A DNA stretch of 64,000 nucleotides from Azolla caroliniana (GCA_043228905.1 JBHGNT010000016.1:2976001-3040000); one strand, 5' to 3'. Shown: positions 13,099-26,395, counted from the first letter of the stretch. Made by a program: numbers and translations. Notes: a model not told the origin generated them from the sequence alone.

Positions 13099-13496
13099 TT
13101 GTATATGCATAGGTAACAAAGACTGCCTTCCCCCTATGTGTGTCTGGAGATTGCCTTCCTCCTATTCTTAAGTGAAATTCATGATAGAATAAGACAAATT
13201 TATAGCAATATAGGGAGCATGCATTTGTAAATCCATATTACACGCCATAAAGATAATCTCAAAAAGGACACTTTTCTGTTGAGCATGAGCAAACTATGTC
13301 TTATGTATGCATCTCGTCTTAGAACTTAAAATCTACCATGTGCATTATTTTAACTTCTATCTTTTTCCGTACCTCTTCTCATTGAAAAGAATTCTAACCC
13401 AACAAGACCAAGTAGCTGGATCAACTCTTAATCTCTAGTGTGATAAGTTTTCTTCTACAAAACATGGATTAATTCATTGTGTCTACTATGTGATAG

Positions 13497-13708
13497 GTTC
13501 CATGTTTTTGTTTGATTTTTTAGATTCTTCCTCATAGGATTTAATCCTCTTAATTTGTGTTGGATTGATTGAAATCCTCTTGATTTGAAACAAACATGTA
13601 CAAATGGGTTCCATGTTTTTGTTTGATTTTTTAGATTCTTCCTCATAGGATTTAATCCTCTTAATTTGTGTTGGATTGATTGAAATCCTCTTGATTTGAA
13701 ACAAACAA
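13497..13708. repeat. 111-bp tandem duplication
   Basis: The unit starting gttccatgtttttgtttgat at 13497 is repeated from 13608 with no visible mismatch through about 13707, indicating a recent duplication. Open frames across it are a by-product of the repeat. Confidence 0.9.
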
Positions 13709-15064
13709 CTATTGTAAAGTTGGGTAATTAAAAGTCATTAAGAAAAATAAATAAAAGAAAAACTAAGGATTAATGACAATTATTAACATCATTATTAGCA
13801 ACTAACATTAGAGAAAGCACATCAATCTTAAAGGAACGGAGGTCACAAAACACATGGCTTTATCTACAGTTCAGCCAAGCCTACAAAGAAATTATTTTGT
13901 AAAAGTTAGTAGTTGAACGAACCGAAGCATGCATATTAATAAACATTAATAGGAAAAACCTCCACCAAGATCATGGACTAATTGGTTAAGATGTTGCTCA
14001 CAAAACTTACATATATTGCTCGAGTCTGAATATGATTGATATGTCAAAAGACTTGCCTAAGAGAGTTGGCACTCAGAGTCTCCCTATCAACATACACCCA
14101 TGACCAAAACTCCAAACTTAAGGATGTCGGTTATGATCAGCGAGCATCAAAGCTTTGAATTGAGCCGTGTAACGTATCTCAGATTATTCACCACAGACCT
14201 TGTAGGACTCTGATGTTTTGGAAAGTGGATAAAATCCCCTGTTGGGGATCATTATACACCAAGTCTAGGAACAAAATAGATATATTAGCTATTTATATTG
14301 TGAAATGCACATAAGACCACAATATCAACGAGGCTAATTAATGTGTTAATGAGGATTATGCTACAAAACTCGAGCAATTAATGAAGTTGTTTTCTTAATT
14401 AATGAGGATTAAACTAACCAACATCAGATACCATGGACTCAAATATTGCAAATGAATTTAAACAAGCATGTTAAGCAACAGGGCTGGAGATACAAACAGC
14501 CCATGAAAGGTTCAATGGGATATATTGCAGGGCCATAATGCAGTGCAAATCCAAGTTCAGATTGTTCTTTGCAACTCAAGAACATGAATTGGAATCGTTA
14601 GTAATTGCAGATCAACATGCCACAATGAATATGTACGTGGGCCTGTACATGCCTCCTATCACACTCTGGGAAATGGTTTCACCAAAAGCATCGACCAGAG
14701 ATCACTCATTACTAAAGTGTTCCACGCCTAGTTGAGTGGCCAATTTTGGTATTGTGGAGAGGGGGGTAGGAGGGGAGAGACGAAGGTTAAGAAACTATGG
14801 ATGAGTTTTAAACCAGAAGGTCAGGTGTTCAACCTCTACATTCCATGCCAGAAGGAACTCGAATTAGTTTACTCTGGAAATAATATTAGTTTTTTTAATT
14901 ACTGTTTTGATTTTTTGGACAAATATGTTGTGTGGCATACATGCATCCAATAAGCTAATTTCATAAGATTCTTTTTCTTTTTCTACTCCACATCATTGTG
15001 TAAAGTTCCTGGAGGGTGGGATTGTGATGTTGCATAGAACAGGAGGGATTCATAGTTTTCAGGG

Positions 15065-18000
15065 TCACCAATGATGCCATTGTTGTGAATCAGCACCCTC
15101 ATCAAAACCAGGATATGGATCAAATAAACTGAAATCAAGTTGCTTGACATGTTTTGCTTTTCTACGCTTATCGAAGTCTACCCATCCATCTACCTGAGAA
15201 GCAAGAAACTTGCAACCATGAGAATATATAACAATCTATTTTGAGAGAAATGCCTGAAACATATCCTCACATCTAAGCTATTTTGACTATACTTCAATTG
15301 TTCTCAGGCACAGATTAACAAAATTTAATTGAGTATCATAAAGTAATGAAGAATCCCACCTCTCTAAGTTCTTCAATTGTTAAATTGTTCTTGTGCAAAG
15401 AAAGTGTGGAGAGCTCCACACAACCTTTAAGGATCTCACTGGGAAAGGAATGAATTGCATTGTATCCCAAGTTCAATGCCTGAATGCCCACAAATATGAC
15501 CATGTTTTTTCACACAATTAATACATTCTGTTAACACGGTTATTCAGTATAAAACTTTTATCTACCTTCAATCTTTTGAGTTGACCTAGAGAGGATGGAA
15601 GCCCTGTTAGTCGATTTGAAGAGAAATCCACCTTTAAAAATTATGAGAACAAAGAATCAGCAGAACAGACAGGCCAAAATTTAAAAGACATACCAAAATT
15701 TAGGGGTTTTAGAATTTACTTATCGAAGAAATACTCCCACATAGATAAGCATACAATGAGTTTCAGAGGTATGATACCTTAATTCAGTCTACTGTATGTG
15801 TAGATAGTAGGCCTAAATGTAGATAGTTTCCCCAAGTTTACTTACATTTTTTAACATTGCTTATTAAAGCTTTTTGCTCCCTTTTTATGAAACCCAGGAC
15901 ATGTAGATAGTTTCCCCAAATTTACTTCCATTTTTTAAAATTGCTTATTAAAGGTTTTTGTTCCCTTTTTTATCATGGAGAGATGATAAGCAAGGAGCAA
16001 CATGCTGATACAGAATCAACACTTATCAAAACAACATATACAGAAGAGAATGAGTTCATTAGCAGTGGATTTTACAAATATACAAAGAAGCTATGTATCT
16101 AGGATGGTCTACATGTGTTCTACACTTCCCAAGAAATAAAAAGCATTTTCAATCAGCAGAAAAATTACCTCAATCAATAGACAGCATCGACCTATTGACG
16201 ATGGCAGATCAACAATGCTGCAAATACAAAAATTGAATTCATTTAAAAAAGGAAGTAACACACCAATTACATAGTTTACTCTCATCTCACTGCAAACTTT
16301 TTTGTATTGATTCTACCTATTGTGACGCAAATTTACTGTTTCAAGTTTTGATAGATTGCCTATATCATCTGAAATATTCTGCAACATATTGTGGGCAATG
16401 GAAAGATGTTTGAGCTCTGAAAGCAGGCCAATTTCCGAAGGAAAAGAAACCAATCTGAACACAAGTAGACAAAGAAAGGAAGCATAAGAAATTTGAAAAC
16501 TTGCAGCCTCTGTCTTCTTCAGGAAAGGTTTAGAATGGACACTTACTCATTGTAATCTAGAGAGAGAACTGTCAGTTGTCTGAGCATCACGACTCCTTGC
16601 CATTGTATTTGGTCATGTCGCAAGTGATTTCGATCTATACGCAATTTCTGTTCCGTATTTATAACACCAATGTTTTATGCTTCTCAGCCAACGAAGAAGG
16701 GACCACACATAAAAACGTATTAATAAGAGTTACCTTCAAATTTATAAGATTGGAAACATCCTGTGGGAATATTTCTAGCGAGTTCCGAGCCAAATCTAAA
16801 ACACGAGCTGATGCACCAGTTTCCCATACCTCAGTTGGAATCACCTAACAGGAAAGGATGTGGTGAATTGAATAGTAATGTTTAATATACGCATTAAGAA
16901 GATCATAAGGATTCAGCAAATACCCACAAACATACACTAACCATCAAATATCTCATATCTACAGAAAAATCCAAAACAGGATCAGGCGCTTTTCTCATGC
17001 TTCATTGTTTCAAATGACCATAATGGACCTCTATGGCATGAAAAATACCATTACTGAGCAACAGACAAACATGCACTCAGACATATCCTGTATCTGGTTT
17101 TTGAAAGCTATGTATTCATGGAATGCACCATGAACACCGAAGTTATCAGTACATCTTGAACAACTATGTATGTACTGCATGAAATATATTTTAAAGTTAC
17201 CTTTTAATAAGTTTCCAAGAAGATGAATAAAGTATACCTCCAGATCATGTTATGATCCACTTACCTTTAGATTCCTGTCTTGCAAGGATATTATTCCTGT
17301 CGCTTTCCAAATGTTGCTAGATGATACCATTTGAGCTGCCTTGAATCCACTACTGAGATTATGCTTTACTGAAATATCAAGCTGTTCTTGCTGGTCTGTT
17401 CTAAGCTGGATCTTGGTTTCTGACTCTTTCACTTTCTACGAGTTTCAAAAAATGAAAGAAAGAATGAGCATACTCCCTGGGAAATGAGGCAAATAAATTA
17501 ATGGTACACCAAACATAAAGTCCTGAAGAAATATCCATTTCAGCCAGATTTCCACGACAGCAGTACCAAGTTGAGTTTGAGGATGTTGGGCTAATATTGT
17601 AACTTGATTCTTAGATGCAGAGTCTTGCATTTCGTTTTATTTTTCCAGAAAGAAATTGGTATTCTAATATAATATCTTGATTCTTGACATAAAATTTGAG
17701 TACATCCTTATTTTGAACCAAAGGTGATATAAAATTCACAATAGCATTGACCTTTTGCATGACTGTGATGCATCACAAAAGAGTAAAGCGCATGACATTT
17801 GGTAGCCAATGAGTGACAATCAGCTAGAAGTAGCAGAAACAATCACTTGCTAGTCTTAAAATGAACATTTATGTGTGTATGAACGAGCAAATGAACGAGT
17901 GAGCAAGGGGAAGATAAAAGCGCAATATGTATAATTCTAGAATAAATAACCATTATGTACAAAGCTAGAAATATGTTGCCACGTAAATCTACACTATAAA

Positions 18001-21000
18001 AGTCCATGTCAAGCAGTCTAAAATTTGTCAATTCTTTCATAATCAAGAAGACTAGATACTGTCATATTAACGGCATCAATATCCACGAGTAGGTGACTGA
18101 ATCTTCATATATCCACAGTCGTTTGAAGTAATTGTAAGAACACAAACACAACAGCATGAGTTTCTGATATAATTTACTTTTTATAGAGAGTGAAAGGTAA
18201 ACTCAGAAATGCAGAAGCCTTTCACTAAGTAAATAAAGGAACTAATAAATTATAAGAAACTCATATAAAACCAATGTTCTTTTTCCATTATTTACTCACA
18301 CTTTGAAGGTCGCCTCCAGACCCAACCATCATTATTTTGGAGTCATTGGTTAATGCCGCATCCCGCAGACGAACTTTAGCATCCAGCACTTTTCCTTTAA
18401 TATGGAAAACATAAATACTTGGTTATTCTATCACTATTTGTATCACCCTTTCTTTAGAAAAGTATCCATGTATCACTATCCTTGGAAATGTGACTCCACT
18501 CCCTTCAAATGAGAGTGTCATTGATGCCATCTAAACCCACTATGACCCATTCACAGAAAGAAGAATGAGATTGCACTTATGAATTCAATACTCAAGTGGC
18601 CCAACAGCCTTTAATAAGAAGAGCAGATTGATATGACAAGAAATTTCCAAATTCCTTAAGCTAAAGACAACTTCAGCAATTGGGCATAGTTTCCAAAATA
18701 TAGGACAAGTTTCTTCTCCATATGACAATAAGAGAGAATACTAGTTATTTCCCATGGTCACAGTTACATAAAAACATATTCATGAGCTATTTGATGTACA
18801 TTTACAAACACAACAAGACTTGGTAATTCTATAGAAGTCAAACTTGAATATAAGATGTCAAGATGGCAAGGTAGTTGATAAACTAGAACACAAGATGAAA
18901 TAGAACATTTAAAGAACTTAAAATTTAGATAATTCTGATCCTTGGGAAGAGCCCAGAATGGTGTAGCTAACTTAAATTGATGGCAGGGATATAAAGAATC
19001 TCCAGGTTAAATAGGTCAATGTATTAGTTTATAGATACACATAGAATCATAAACTAGTACATCTTATCTGATATTAGAATTCACAGATGAAAATGTAGAT
19101 AAACATGTTTAATAGGAAAGGATGCATCAACTGCATTCATCAACTCCATATCGTGAAGCAAAAAAATTATCCTCCTTTAACAATATGTCAATGTCATGAA
19201 GGCCCTAGAGAATAAGAAGGCTCATGGGGAATCTGGAGAAAAACTGTTGGTCATGGGAACACCTCAGAATGTTTCATTGGCGAATATATTTAAATATTTT
19301 GGCTTCTTGATCCTGTAGAGTGATAGCATGGTATCTTCAATCTGTAAATTTAATTTGCCTTCCCTCTTGTTCCATCAATTATAGGAATTTCGTTTGCTTG
19401 GGATATGTGGAATATAGTAGGTCACTACAGTGTTCTGTGTTTCTTTTCAAATTTGATTATTTAATTTATTGTTAAGATTCTTACATTGATCAGAGGAGGC
19501 TGTTGAGAATCGATTCGGTCACGACCGGTTTCTTTGTATGAGAATGCGGGTGCAAAGAAAGTGAAAGATAGTGTACAAACAAAACAGAAAACACAGAGAC
19601 ACAGGTATTTTAACGTAGAAAACCCGAATGGGAAAAACCACGTGGAGTCCACAAACTCCAAAATGAATCACTATATTTGGGAGGAGTACAACGAGAAGCT
19701 CGAAGGCAACAACCTTGAGCTCTCCTTCGTCAGACGAACGGTGTAGAGTTACTCACACGCTAACTCTCACTCTCTCTCTTACTCTCAGTTACTGAGGCAA
19801 CTACACACTGTAACTATACAACAATAATGACTCACACGCCACAATAAAGTTTGCCCTAGTTGTATTTATACTTATACAACTTTCTGGCTATTTACATATA
19901 TAGCCCACAAGGGGCACATTTAGGCTATTTACAAATATCTCCCGAATCGGTCATAAAATCGATTATTCGATTTTCGGTTTTCAATTTTGGCCTCGGCCGA
20001 ATTACCCACTTACTCCACCCGATTCGGTTTGTTCTCTTCTTCCCATCCAGAGGGACTTGTTATCTTACAGAGGCTCCTCTATAGTGTAGTCTCAAGTGCT
20101 TGCATTTCTCTCAACTCTCCATGTTTAATTCTACATTCTACACTTATGTCTTGATTATCCTTCTCCTCTTGATTACCATTCCTTGTGAACTTTCTTCAAT
20201 TCTTTCCATACTATTCTTATCTGGAACTTTTAAGTCCACTTGACTATTAATTATCAACAGTTGCTCTCTATCTGATCATTTTTGTCATTTATATAAACTA
20301 AAGACCACATGGGACGAACCACATTTGTGGACCAGAAGACAATAACATGGACGGTGGCACCTTCAAAACTGGGTGGTCACATATTAGGATGCACGCCACA
20401 ATATTTTTTTATGAGCCACCACTAACGACAATGATGGTGGTTGTATCATAACATTAGCAACCACGGAGGTTGCTGAAGAACTACGACTCAATTTCTTTTC
20501 TGTTTCACCTCATCACATTATACCAAGAATATACTCTCCTCCTTAGCACTTATAGTATGAAGATTATCTCTGCTCACATTGAAAGGGTAATGATCCGCCA
20601 ATAGGTAATTATGCTCAACCATGTTGGCACAATTGATATCCCAATACTGCCAATGATGTTACTGTCATGGGGCTTGCCATTGTCAAAGGCCATATTGCCA
20701 CCATAATCACCGCAAATGTTACATTGTTAGCAATGAAGACATCATCACCAATGATTCAAGCTATGAGTTCAAGAGAGTGAAGAATGAGACAAAAAGCCAC
20801 TCACAAAAGAGTGCCAAGAGATGGCTGATGATCAAGCTGATCACAGAGCAATAATAGGGCCAACAGTTGATAGCCAATTGCTGAACCGAGCAGTGGACAA
20901 TAGCCAATAACTGAGCAATAACCAGCCTGACAATCAATCGTCAATCACCGAGGACTGAACCATGGCTGAGTCAATCAAGGATTGCAGATAGAAAATGGTG

Positions 21001-22816
21001 GATAGGCATGACCAGAGCATGAATATGAGAACGAAGAGAAGAATAGAGAGTGAGAGAGGACCAATGGATGTGTAAAATATATAGACATGGATAAAGGCAC
21101 CATTTGCCAATGAATGTATAAAACAATATGGATAAAGGTACCATTTGACATGCGTCCATTGTCATGACACTACAAAATGTCATAGGTTTTGGGGTGACTT
21201 GGACCTGTGACTTCCACGGTACATATCAGAACCTTAATTAATAGGCTGTCATTCGTATATGATATGTTTCATATTTAGTATTCCGTAGATTCATGTATTG
21301 TAACTTCTTCCGCTATAGTTATTGCTATACTCCTAGTTATGCATGATTGTCCAATAGCATACATGCATGGTAGACAAGTGACAACCATGCATAGTACAGT
21401 GATGTATTATATATAGAGAAGACATTCTCTTGTAAGAACCATTCTGGTTTAACACTACCCTTCAGTGCATCCTTGTAAATCTTGTTCCTCTTGTTTTTAA
21501 TATAAATTTCTTTTCTTCTTGCTCTCCTTTTGGATTCAGTCTAGCTTTTGGCTTTGGCCCATGACAACCGTGGTCAAATGGGCAAGGCATTTGATGGTGT
21601 GTCAAGGGAGTTGTGGGATCAACCACTTTGAAGACGCTGTCACACAAGCATGCCAGGTATTATCCATCCGACCGAGTCGCCGAGCGGAATTGGTGCATTT
21701 TGTAACCCTTAGTTACATAACTTATTGGATATAGGACATAGGTTTGGAAGAGTTCAAGCTTTGGATATCCCAGTCTTCAGAGTGAGGACTTTGTAATGAA
21801 TGGACCTCCCTTAGTTCTTTCACCTCATCATGACTTGCGAACTATAGACATATGCCAAATGCATAGCTCATATTGTGTGTCTCTCTCTTTTCATTATTCC
21901 AATATAGCTTGGACTCTACCCATCTAAACATGACCAAAGTGGAAACGAATAGAGGGATCAGAACTGATATCATTAATTTGGAAAACAAGGTAACATGGAT
22001 CAGCCCCAAAGTATCACTTGGTACGAAGACGGCCCACTACAAGCCACTTTTTACACACATTGGAGGATGGATTCATCATCAGGCCACCTTATATGGACAT
22101 ACACCTATCATATGAGCTGCACAGTGTAATAGGGCAGCTGGGAACTTCATCACATCAGTTACGGATTGAGGTGGGCAGATATACACAAATACCCCTAGAA
22201 GAAAGATCAAGGAGTGGAATCCGAAGAAAACTATGTATGCCACTGTAGTGTCTTTTATGAAAAGAGAGGGAGATACCATTGCCTCTTTAAACAAGGCTTT
22301 GGCCGACTACGCAAGGTAATGGAATATGAGGACCAATGGTGCCTAGGCCTTTTCTTGCTAGAACTCAAGAGACACAGGGACAAGTTGTTGAAGGACAATA
22401 GTACAGCCACACAAGCTTATCCACCAAGAACAATCACAACTTTCTTTAGCCATATCATTCCTATTAATGCTACAAGTCAATCAAAGGACACACAAATGGG
22501 CTCCTGAACAAGACATAACAAGCGGGTTACAATAGATCGGGCAATAGCAATTTGTTGAGCATGTCGGCCCCGGCCCCGCGGACCACGACCTCACCACCCT
22601 CGTCATCGACAGATAGAGGCCATTATCTCCCACCATCGCAGGTGCTTCCCTTGCTTTGGAGACCTCTCCATTCTGGATCAACTTATGCTAGAGATATTTC
22701 GAAGACAAAAGCTATAATATATCTAACTGGAGAATCTTACATATCAAAGACGAGACAACACTTAAGATGTAATTTCTTGTTTGGTCATATTGGCCATTTT
22801 GGCCTCTTAAAAGATG

Positions 22817-22847
<31 letters not shown>

Positions 22848-25580
22848 TTCTTTCTTTCTTTCTCTGGCTCTCTTCTTCCTTGTTCTCCTTTGTTACGTCA
22901 TTCAGTTGTCAGCTGAGCCGCCATGGCTCCACCTACTTCAATAGTAATAAGCTAAGAGCATAATTTCTAAGTTGTAAATGCCTATAATACCCCCTCAGAA
23001 CCAACTTGGGTCCAACAAACAAAAACTTTAACTATACACCTGGATGCCTCTAATTGTATGAACAATATATTCTCCTGTACACCTTTGGTGAAGATTTTCC
23101 TAGCAATGTTTGCAGATGGACAATACTTGAGTTGCAAATCTCACCAACAAGAACTCATTCATGAGCATAACGATATTGTACCTCAATATAGGTCTTAAAA
23201 TACCATAAAATGCAAATGTATTGTTCCACACCACACGTGTACGCAATCATACTAAAAACCCTTGGTTACAACAATTGGAACTTGATGAGAGTCGCATAGG
23301 GGGATGTTGTGGCCTCTTGAAGAGAAGAGTGAGGTGAATCAATCTTATTGCCCTTTGTGCGCACTTTACGTTATTAAACGGAATATTGGAAATTACATGA
23401 GAATCAAGAAATGGGACACAACACAATAAAGAGAATGAGCCTCGTAATAAACCAAAAGAATAATTGGTAAGTTTCAAATGCCTTCAACACCCCCCTCAAC
23501 AACATAATGATATTGCACCTCAATACATGTCCCATATCAGGTGACTCAAGTTCCTTGGTTCCAGCCTTTGGAACTTGATGGGAGCCATCCTAAGGGATGT
23601 TTTTATCCGTCAAAGGTTAGGGCAAGGTGAACCAAATTTACATGGGTGTCATATGCACTGTAGCTCCAGTATCTACAATCCAGCAACCTTACTAAGCGGA
23701 TATCAGGGACATGTTGAAGTAGCAACCGAGAGGAAATCATTTGCTAAATTAACTTTCACGACCAATCTAGAGTAATGCTACTCTATAAGGAGCTAAATTT
23801 TGATCTTCAGTAGATCTATGCCAAATACTCCATTACATAAACGTGTCAAAGTGTTTAATATTCCTAAACTCCTTTAACATATGATATGTATAATGTTACC
23901 AGGATGGAAGTTATAGCAGTATTCTCTGATGGTATTTAGTCGATATTGAATAAGAAAGATTTGAAGTCATGTCATGATTCAGCTGGTGATTCAATAAAGT
24001 CAGTAATAAACTTGAAAATTTTGAATAAGATCAAGATTCAGATATACTGTAACTTCTATAATAAATTCTAGAGATATGATCATGAGAAGGTTGAACTCTA
24101 TGTTCATGGTGGAAAATCAAAGCGATTTTTTTATACATTGATGGATTATGAACTCTAAAGATAGAATGCATACTTCTGTCATAATCCCTAGAGAAACCAT
24201 TGTGAGAGAATGTAATATATACAATACATTGAGACTTTTTAATATACTGATGGATGCTAGTGCGACGACTTAGAAGATTGGGGGAAAAAATGAAATCTTG
24301 TAAAATATAATACATACTTTTTGTTGTCAATCCTAGAGAAATGATCCTGACAGAGTGGAAATATATATTAAAGAATGAGATATACATATAAAGAATTGAG
24401 ATATTTTATGCACTGATAGATGATGACATGAAACTCGGGGAAAGATAATATATTGTAAAAACATAATGCAAAATTCTGTCACAAATCCTAGAGAGTGATC
24501 CTGAGAGGATTATTTGTGTAGAATATACAATACATTCAGACATTTCTATAAGCTGATGGATGAGATTCAACAGATTAGAAGGTCAGGGAATTAAAGATAC
24601 GATGCAAAATTCTGTCACAAATCCTAGAGAAATGATCCTCATCTGAGGATGAAAATGCATTTTATTTTTCTGTGGAATACAAAAATCATTCAGAAATTTC
24701 TGCACACTGATGGACGATGATTCAACAGCTTAGAAAATCAGGGAAAAAGATATAATGCAAATTTCTGTCACAAATACCAGAGAAATGATCCTGAGAGGAT
24801 GAAATTTCTTTTGAATATACAAAGCATTCAGACACTGATGGACGATGATTCAACAGCTTAGAATATCAGGAGAAACAACAAAATCTTGTAACAACAAAAT
24901 GTATACTACTTTCACAAATCCTAAGGAAATGATCATGGGAGGATGAAAATGTATGTTCAAGAGTGAGAGATGCAATGCATTCAGACATTTCTAGGCACTG
25001 ATGCATGATTATTCAATAGTTTCGAAGATCTGGAAATACACAAACGGAATTTTGTCTACCAAATATCACAGAGAAAAAAGAAAAGAAAGTTTCTTTATGA
25101 ATTTTCTGAAAGTAAGAAGTTGAAAAGGAAAATAAATTGAAAGGATTTCAAGAAAAGAATTGTTTTTCTTCAACCAAGCAATATATTATGATGATTCACA
25201 GCGACCCTAAGAATATAAAAACATTGTAAAAGCCTAGATAAAGAAAGCACATAGTCAGGAGAGAAGAAAGGGAAGGGGAAAAAATCATGGAAACTCACCG
25301 TTGAATATGTGTTCAAAGTGAATTATGCAAATCATTGAAGAAGATTTCGAGACAGTAATAAATAAATAAAAAGTTCTTCGTACAGTGAAGGAGATTACTA
25401 ACCTTTGAAGATGAGCTTCTGAAAGCGTGGAAGTACGTTCGTAAGAGAGTGGAGGTTCGTTTTGAGTTCTTGAACGGTGGATTCGAGAGAGATGGAGATG
25501 GTGTAGGTCTGTTTTCCATGTTTGCAGTGGATCTTGGCCATCGTCATCTTCTGCACGTCATTGTGGCCATCGTCCGCCAT
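15065..25580 (-). CDS. Ubiquitin-like domain + leucine-rich-repeat protein (At2g30105 type)
   Basis: Minus-strand exons: 25403-25580, 18302-18394, 17567-17623, 17265-17431, 16734-16844, 16547-16647, 16317-16454, 16169-16217, 15566-15631, 15360-15479, 15065-15193. All phases match, giving a closed 402-residue frame. The start is ATG 25580 (MADDGHNDVQ). Residues about 14-90 form a ubiquitin-like fold (TVQELKTNLHSLTNVLP, QKLIFKGK), encoded by exons 1-2. A linker and about eight LRRs follow (LDLARNSLEIFP, LSIAHNMLQNIS, VDFSSNRLTGLPSSLG). The protein ends with the characteristic FDKRRKAKHVKQLDF and FDEGAD tail. This is the architecture of Arabidopsis At2g30105, whose function is not established; a cytosolic scaffold role is inference. 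Intron 1 is about 7 kb and full of repeats. Exon 2/3 and 3/4 borders were chosen on phase and could shift by a few bases. Confidence 0.88.
15817..15976. repeat. 84-bp tandem duplication in intron
   Basis: Two copies of a unit beginning atgtagatagtttccccaa (15817 and 15901), with several mismatches, in the intron between exons 8 and 9 of the Ubl-LRR gene. Confidence 0.8.
19501..20069 (-). mobile_element. Solo LTR, copia-like, 569 bp
   Basis: Bounded by TG...CA (TGTTGAGAATC ... TATCTTACA) and flanked by a perfect 5-bp target duplication gaggc (19496-19500 and 20070-20074). It contains the phrase gaaaacccgaatgggaaaaa, typical of plant copia LTRs, and a minus-strand TATA (tataaata) near 19862-19875, so transcription would run on the minus strand. 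No internal region is present, so it formed by LTR-LTR recombination. It lies in intron 1 of the Ubl-LRR gene on the same strand. Confidence 0.8.
22821..22847. repeat. (TA)n microsatellite
   Basis: Uninterrupted TA run followed by a TTTC tract. Confidence 0.95.
22975..23600 (-). repeat. Possible LTR-retroelement remnants
   Basis: Two diverged segments each end in aaatgcctWYAAYA followed by a C-rich run (ccccctcag at about 22990, cccccctcaac at about 23492), the minus-strand view of a purine tract next to an LTR. Both are followed by related phrases (aacttgatgRgag, tgcacctcaatacatg / cctcaatatagg). No intact LTR pair or coding region is visible. Confidence 0.3.
24030..25075. repeat. Degenerate tandem repeat, about 7-8 units of 120-155 bp
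   Basis: The phrase aatcctagagaaatgatcctg recurs in variants near 24064, 24184, 24330, 24485, 24620, 24775 and 24917. It alternates with gacatttct, ctgatggaYgatgattcaac and attctgtcaca. Units are diverged and vary in length. The array sits at the 5' end of intron 1 of the Ubl-LRR gene, ending about 330 bp before exon 1 on the plus axis. Confidence 0.8.
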
Positions 25581-25832
25581 GGCGATGGCGATGGCGATGT
25601 GCAGAGAAAACTCTCGTGGTATCCCTGCATTTTTCTTTATTTCCCTGCGATGCCCCTGCGTTTATCCCTATTTCCCAAAATGCCCCTCCTCGTTTCTTTA
25701 TTTCCCGAGATGGACCTTCGTTGTCGTTACCAAAGAGATGAATTTTCTCGACCACATATCTACTTGATTGTGGCACGAGATCACTTGAGAAAAAAATGAC
25801 GATAAATGGACCATGTTTATGGTTGTTTATAT
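25581..25832 (-). promoter_or_regulatory. Residual upstream region of the Ubl-LRR gene
   Basis: Only about 252 bp separate the ATG at 25580 from the outermost LTR at 25833. The segment starts with a short GGCGAT repeat and has no clear minus-strand TATA box. The 5' UTR and core promoter must lie here or inside the LTR, unless transcription starts in the retroelement nest. Confidence 0.45.
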
Positions 25833-26028
25833 TGTGGTGTGCATGTGCTCCTTTGTGCCACCCTTTTAGCTCACCCTTTTTAGGATGCACGTACCCAAGT
25901 TGAACCACCCTTTTAGCACACCCTTTTTAGCCAAACCAACCCAAATGGGTTCTGTTGTATCAACTATAAATTGATTAAGAAGTAAGAAGCTAAGTCGATT
26001 GGTTTTGATCTCTTATGTGCATTTCACA
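25833..26028 (+). repeat. 5' LTR of outer element
   Basis: 196 bp, TGTGGTGTGC...TTTCACA. It contains an internal near-duplicate cacccttttagctcaccc / cacccttttagcacaccc. Relative to the 3' copy it carries a 15-nt insertion near 25980. Confidence 0.9.
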
Positions 26029-26031
26029 TAT

Positions 26032-26047
26032 TGGTGGAGATGCGGGG
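26032..26047 (+). promoter_or_regulatory. Primer binding site complementary to tRNA-Ala
   Basis: TGGTGGAGATGCGGGG, three nt after the LTR, is complementary to the 3' end (with CCA) of plant tRNA-Ala, as recalled from that tRNA's sequence. Most plant elements use initiator tRNA-Met. Confidence 0.7.
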
Positions 26048-26395
26048 TACCAGTCCCCCACATCCAAGCATCCGCTCTCTTCCGCTTCGTAGGTAGCATC
26101 ACCCTCGCCACCATCACCGACACTCTTGTTAGTCTCTTGTAGTAGTATCTCTTCTATTAGCACCTCCTTCGCCTTAGTTCACTAGTTAGGCCTCCCGATA
26201 TCCACCGCTTCCTCCACCCAAGTCCTTTTTTGCGATCGTCATCTATACCTCTCTAGCACACAAGCCCACTACACCTTCACCTTAGGCACTCTCACCTTCT
26301 CACACCACTTTTATGCCTTGCCCCACCAACTCTTCCCCCTCACCTTAGGTTGCCCACTAACTTCTTGTCCCATGAGTTTCTCTTATCTCCCTCTT

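Larger units (their letters stand above)
10415..15064. other. Intergenic spacer
   Basis: No convincing protein-coding exon. A TATA-like gctatataaag near 10530 sits between two copies of accctaattcaatcag (about 10514 and 10563), a possible promoter without an identifiable gene. Duplications at 11374-11508 and 13497-13708 and an (AC)n run are listed separately. Short reading frames here have no recognisable homology. Confidence 0.5.

Noticed and set aside
12947-13171. Open frame with a His-Thr repeat
   Set aside because: It is only the (AC)n microsatellite read in one frame.
21200-21560. Possible LTR with TATA-like tatatatagag
   Set aside because: No partner LTR, TG/CA ends or target duplication could be found.
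24030-25075. Possible C/D snoRNA cluster or CRISPR-like array
   Set aside because: TGATGA and CTGA occur, but without consistent box spacing or terminal stems. Units are too diverged and long for a CRISPR array, and this is a plant genome.
25449-25908. Overlapping frames on both strands around the Ubl-LRR start
   Set aside because: Only the frame starting at 25580 on the minus strand encodes a recognisable domain and splices in phase.
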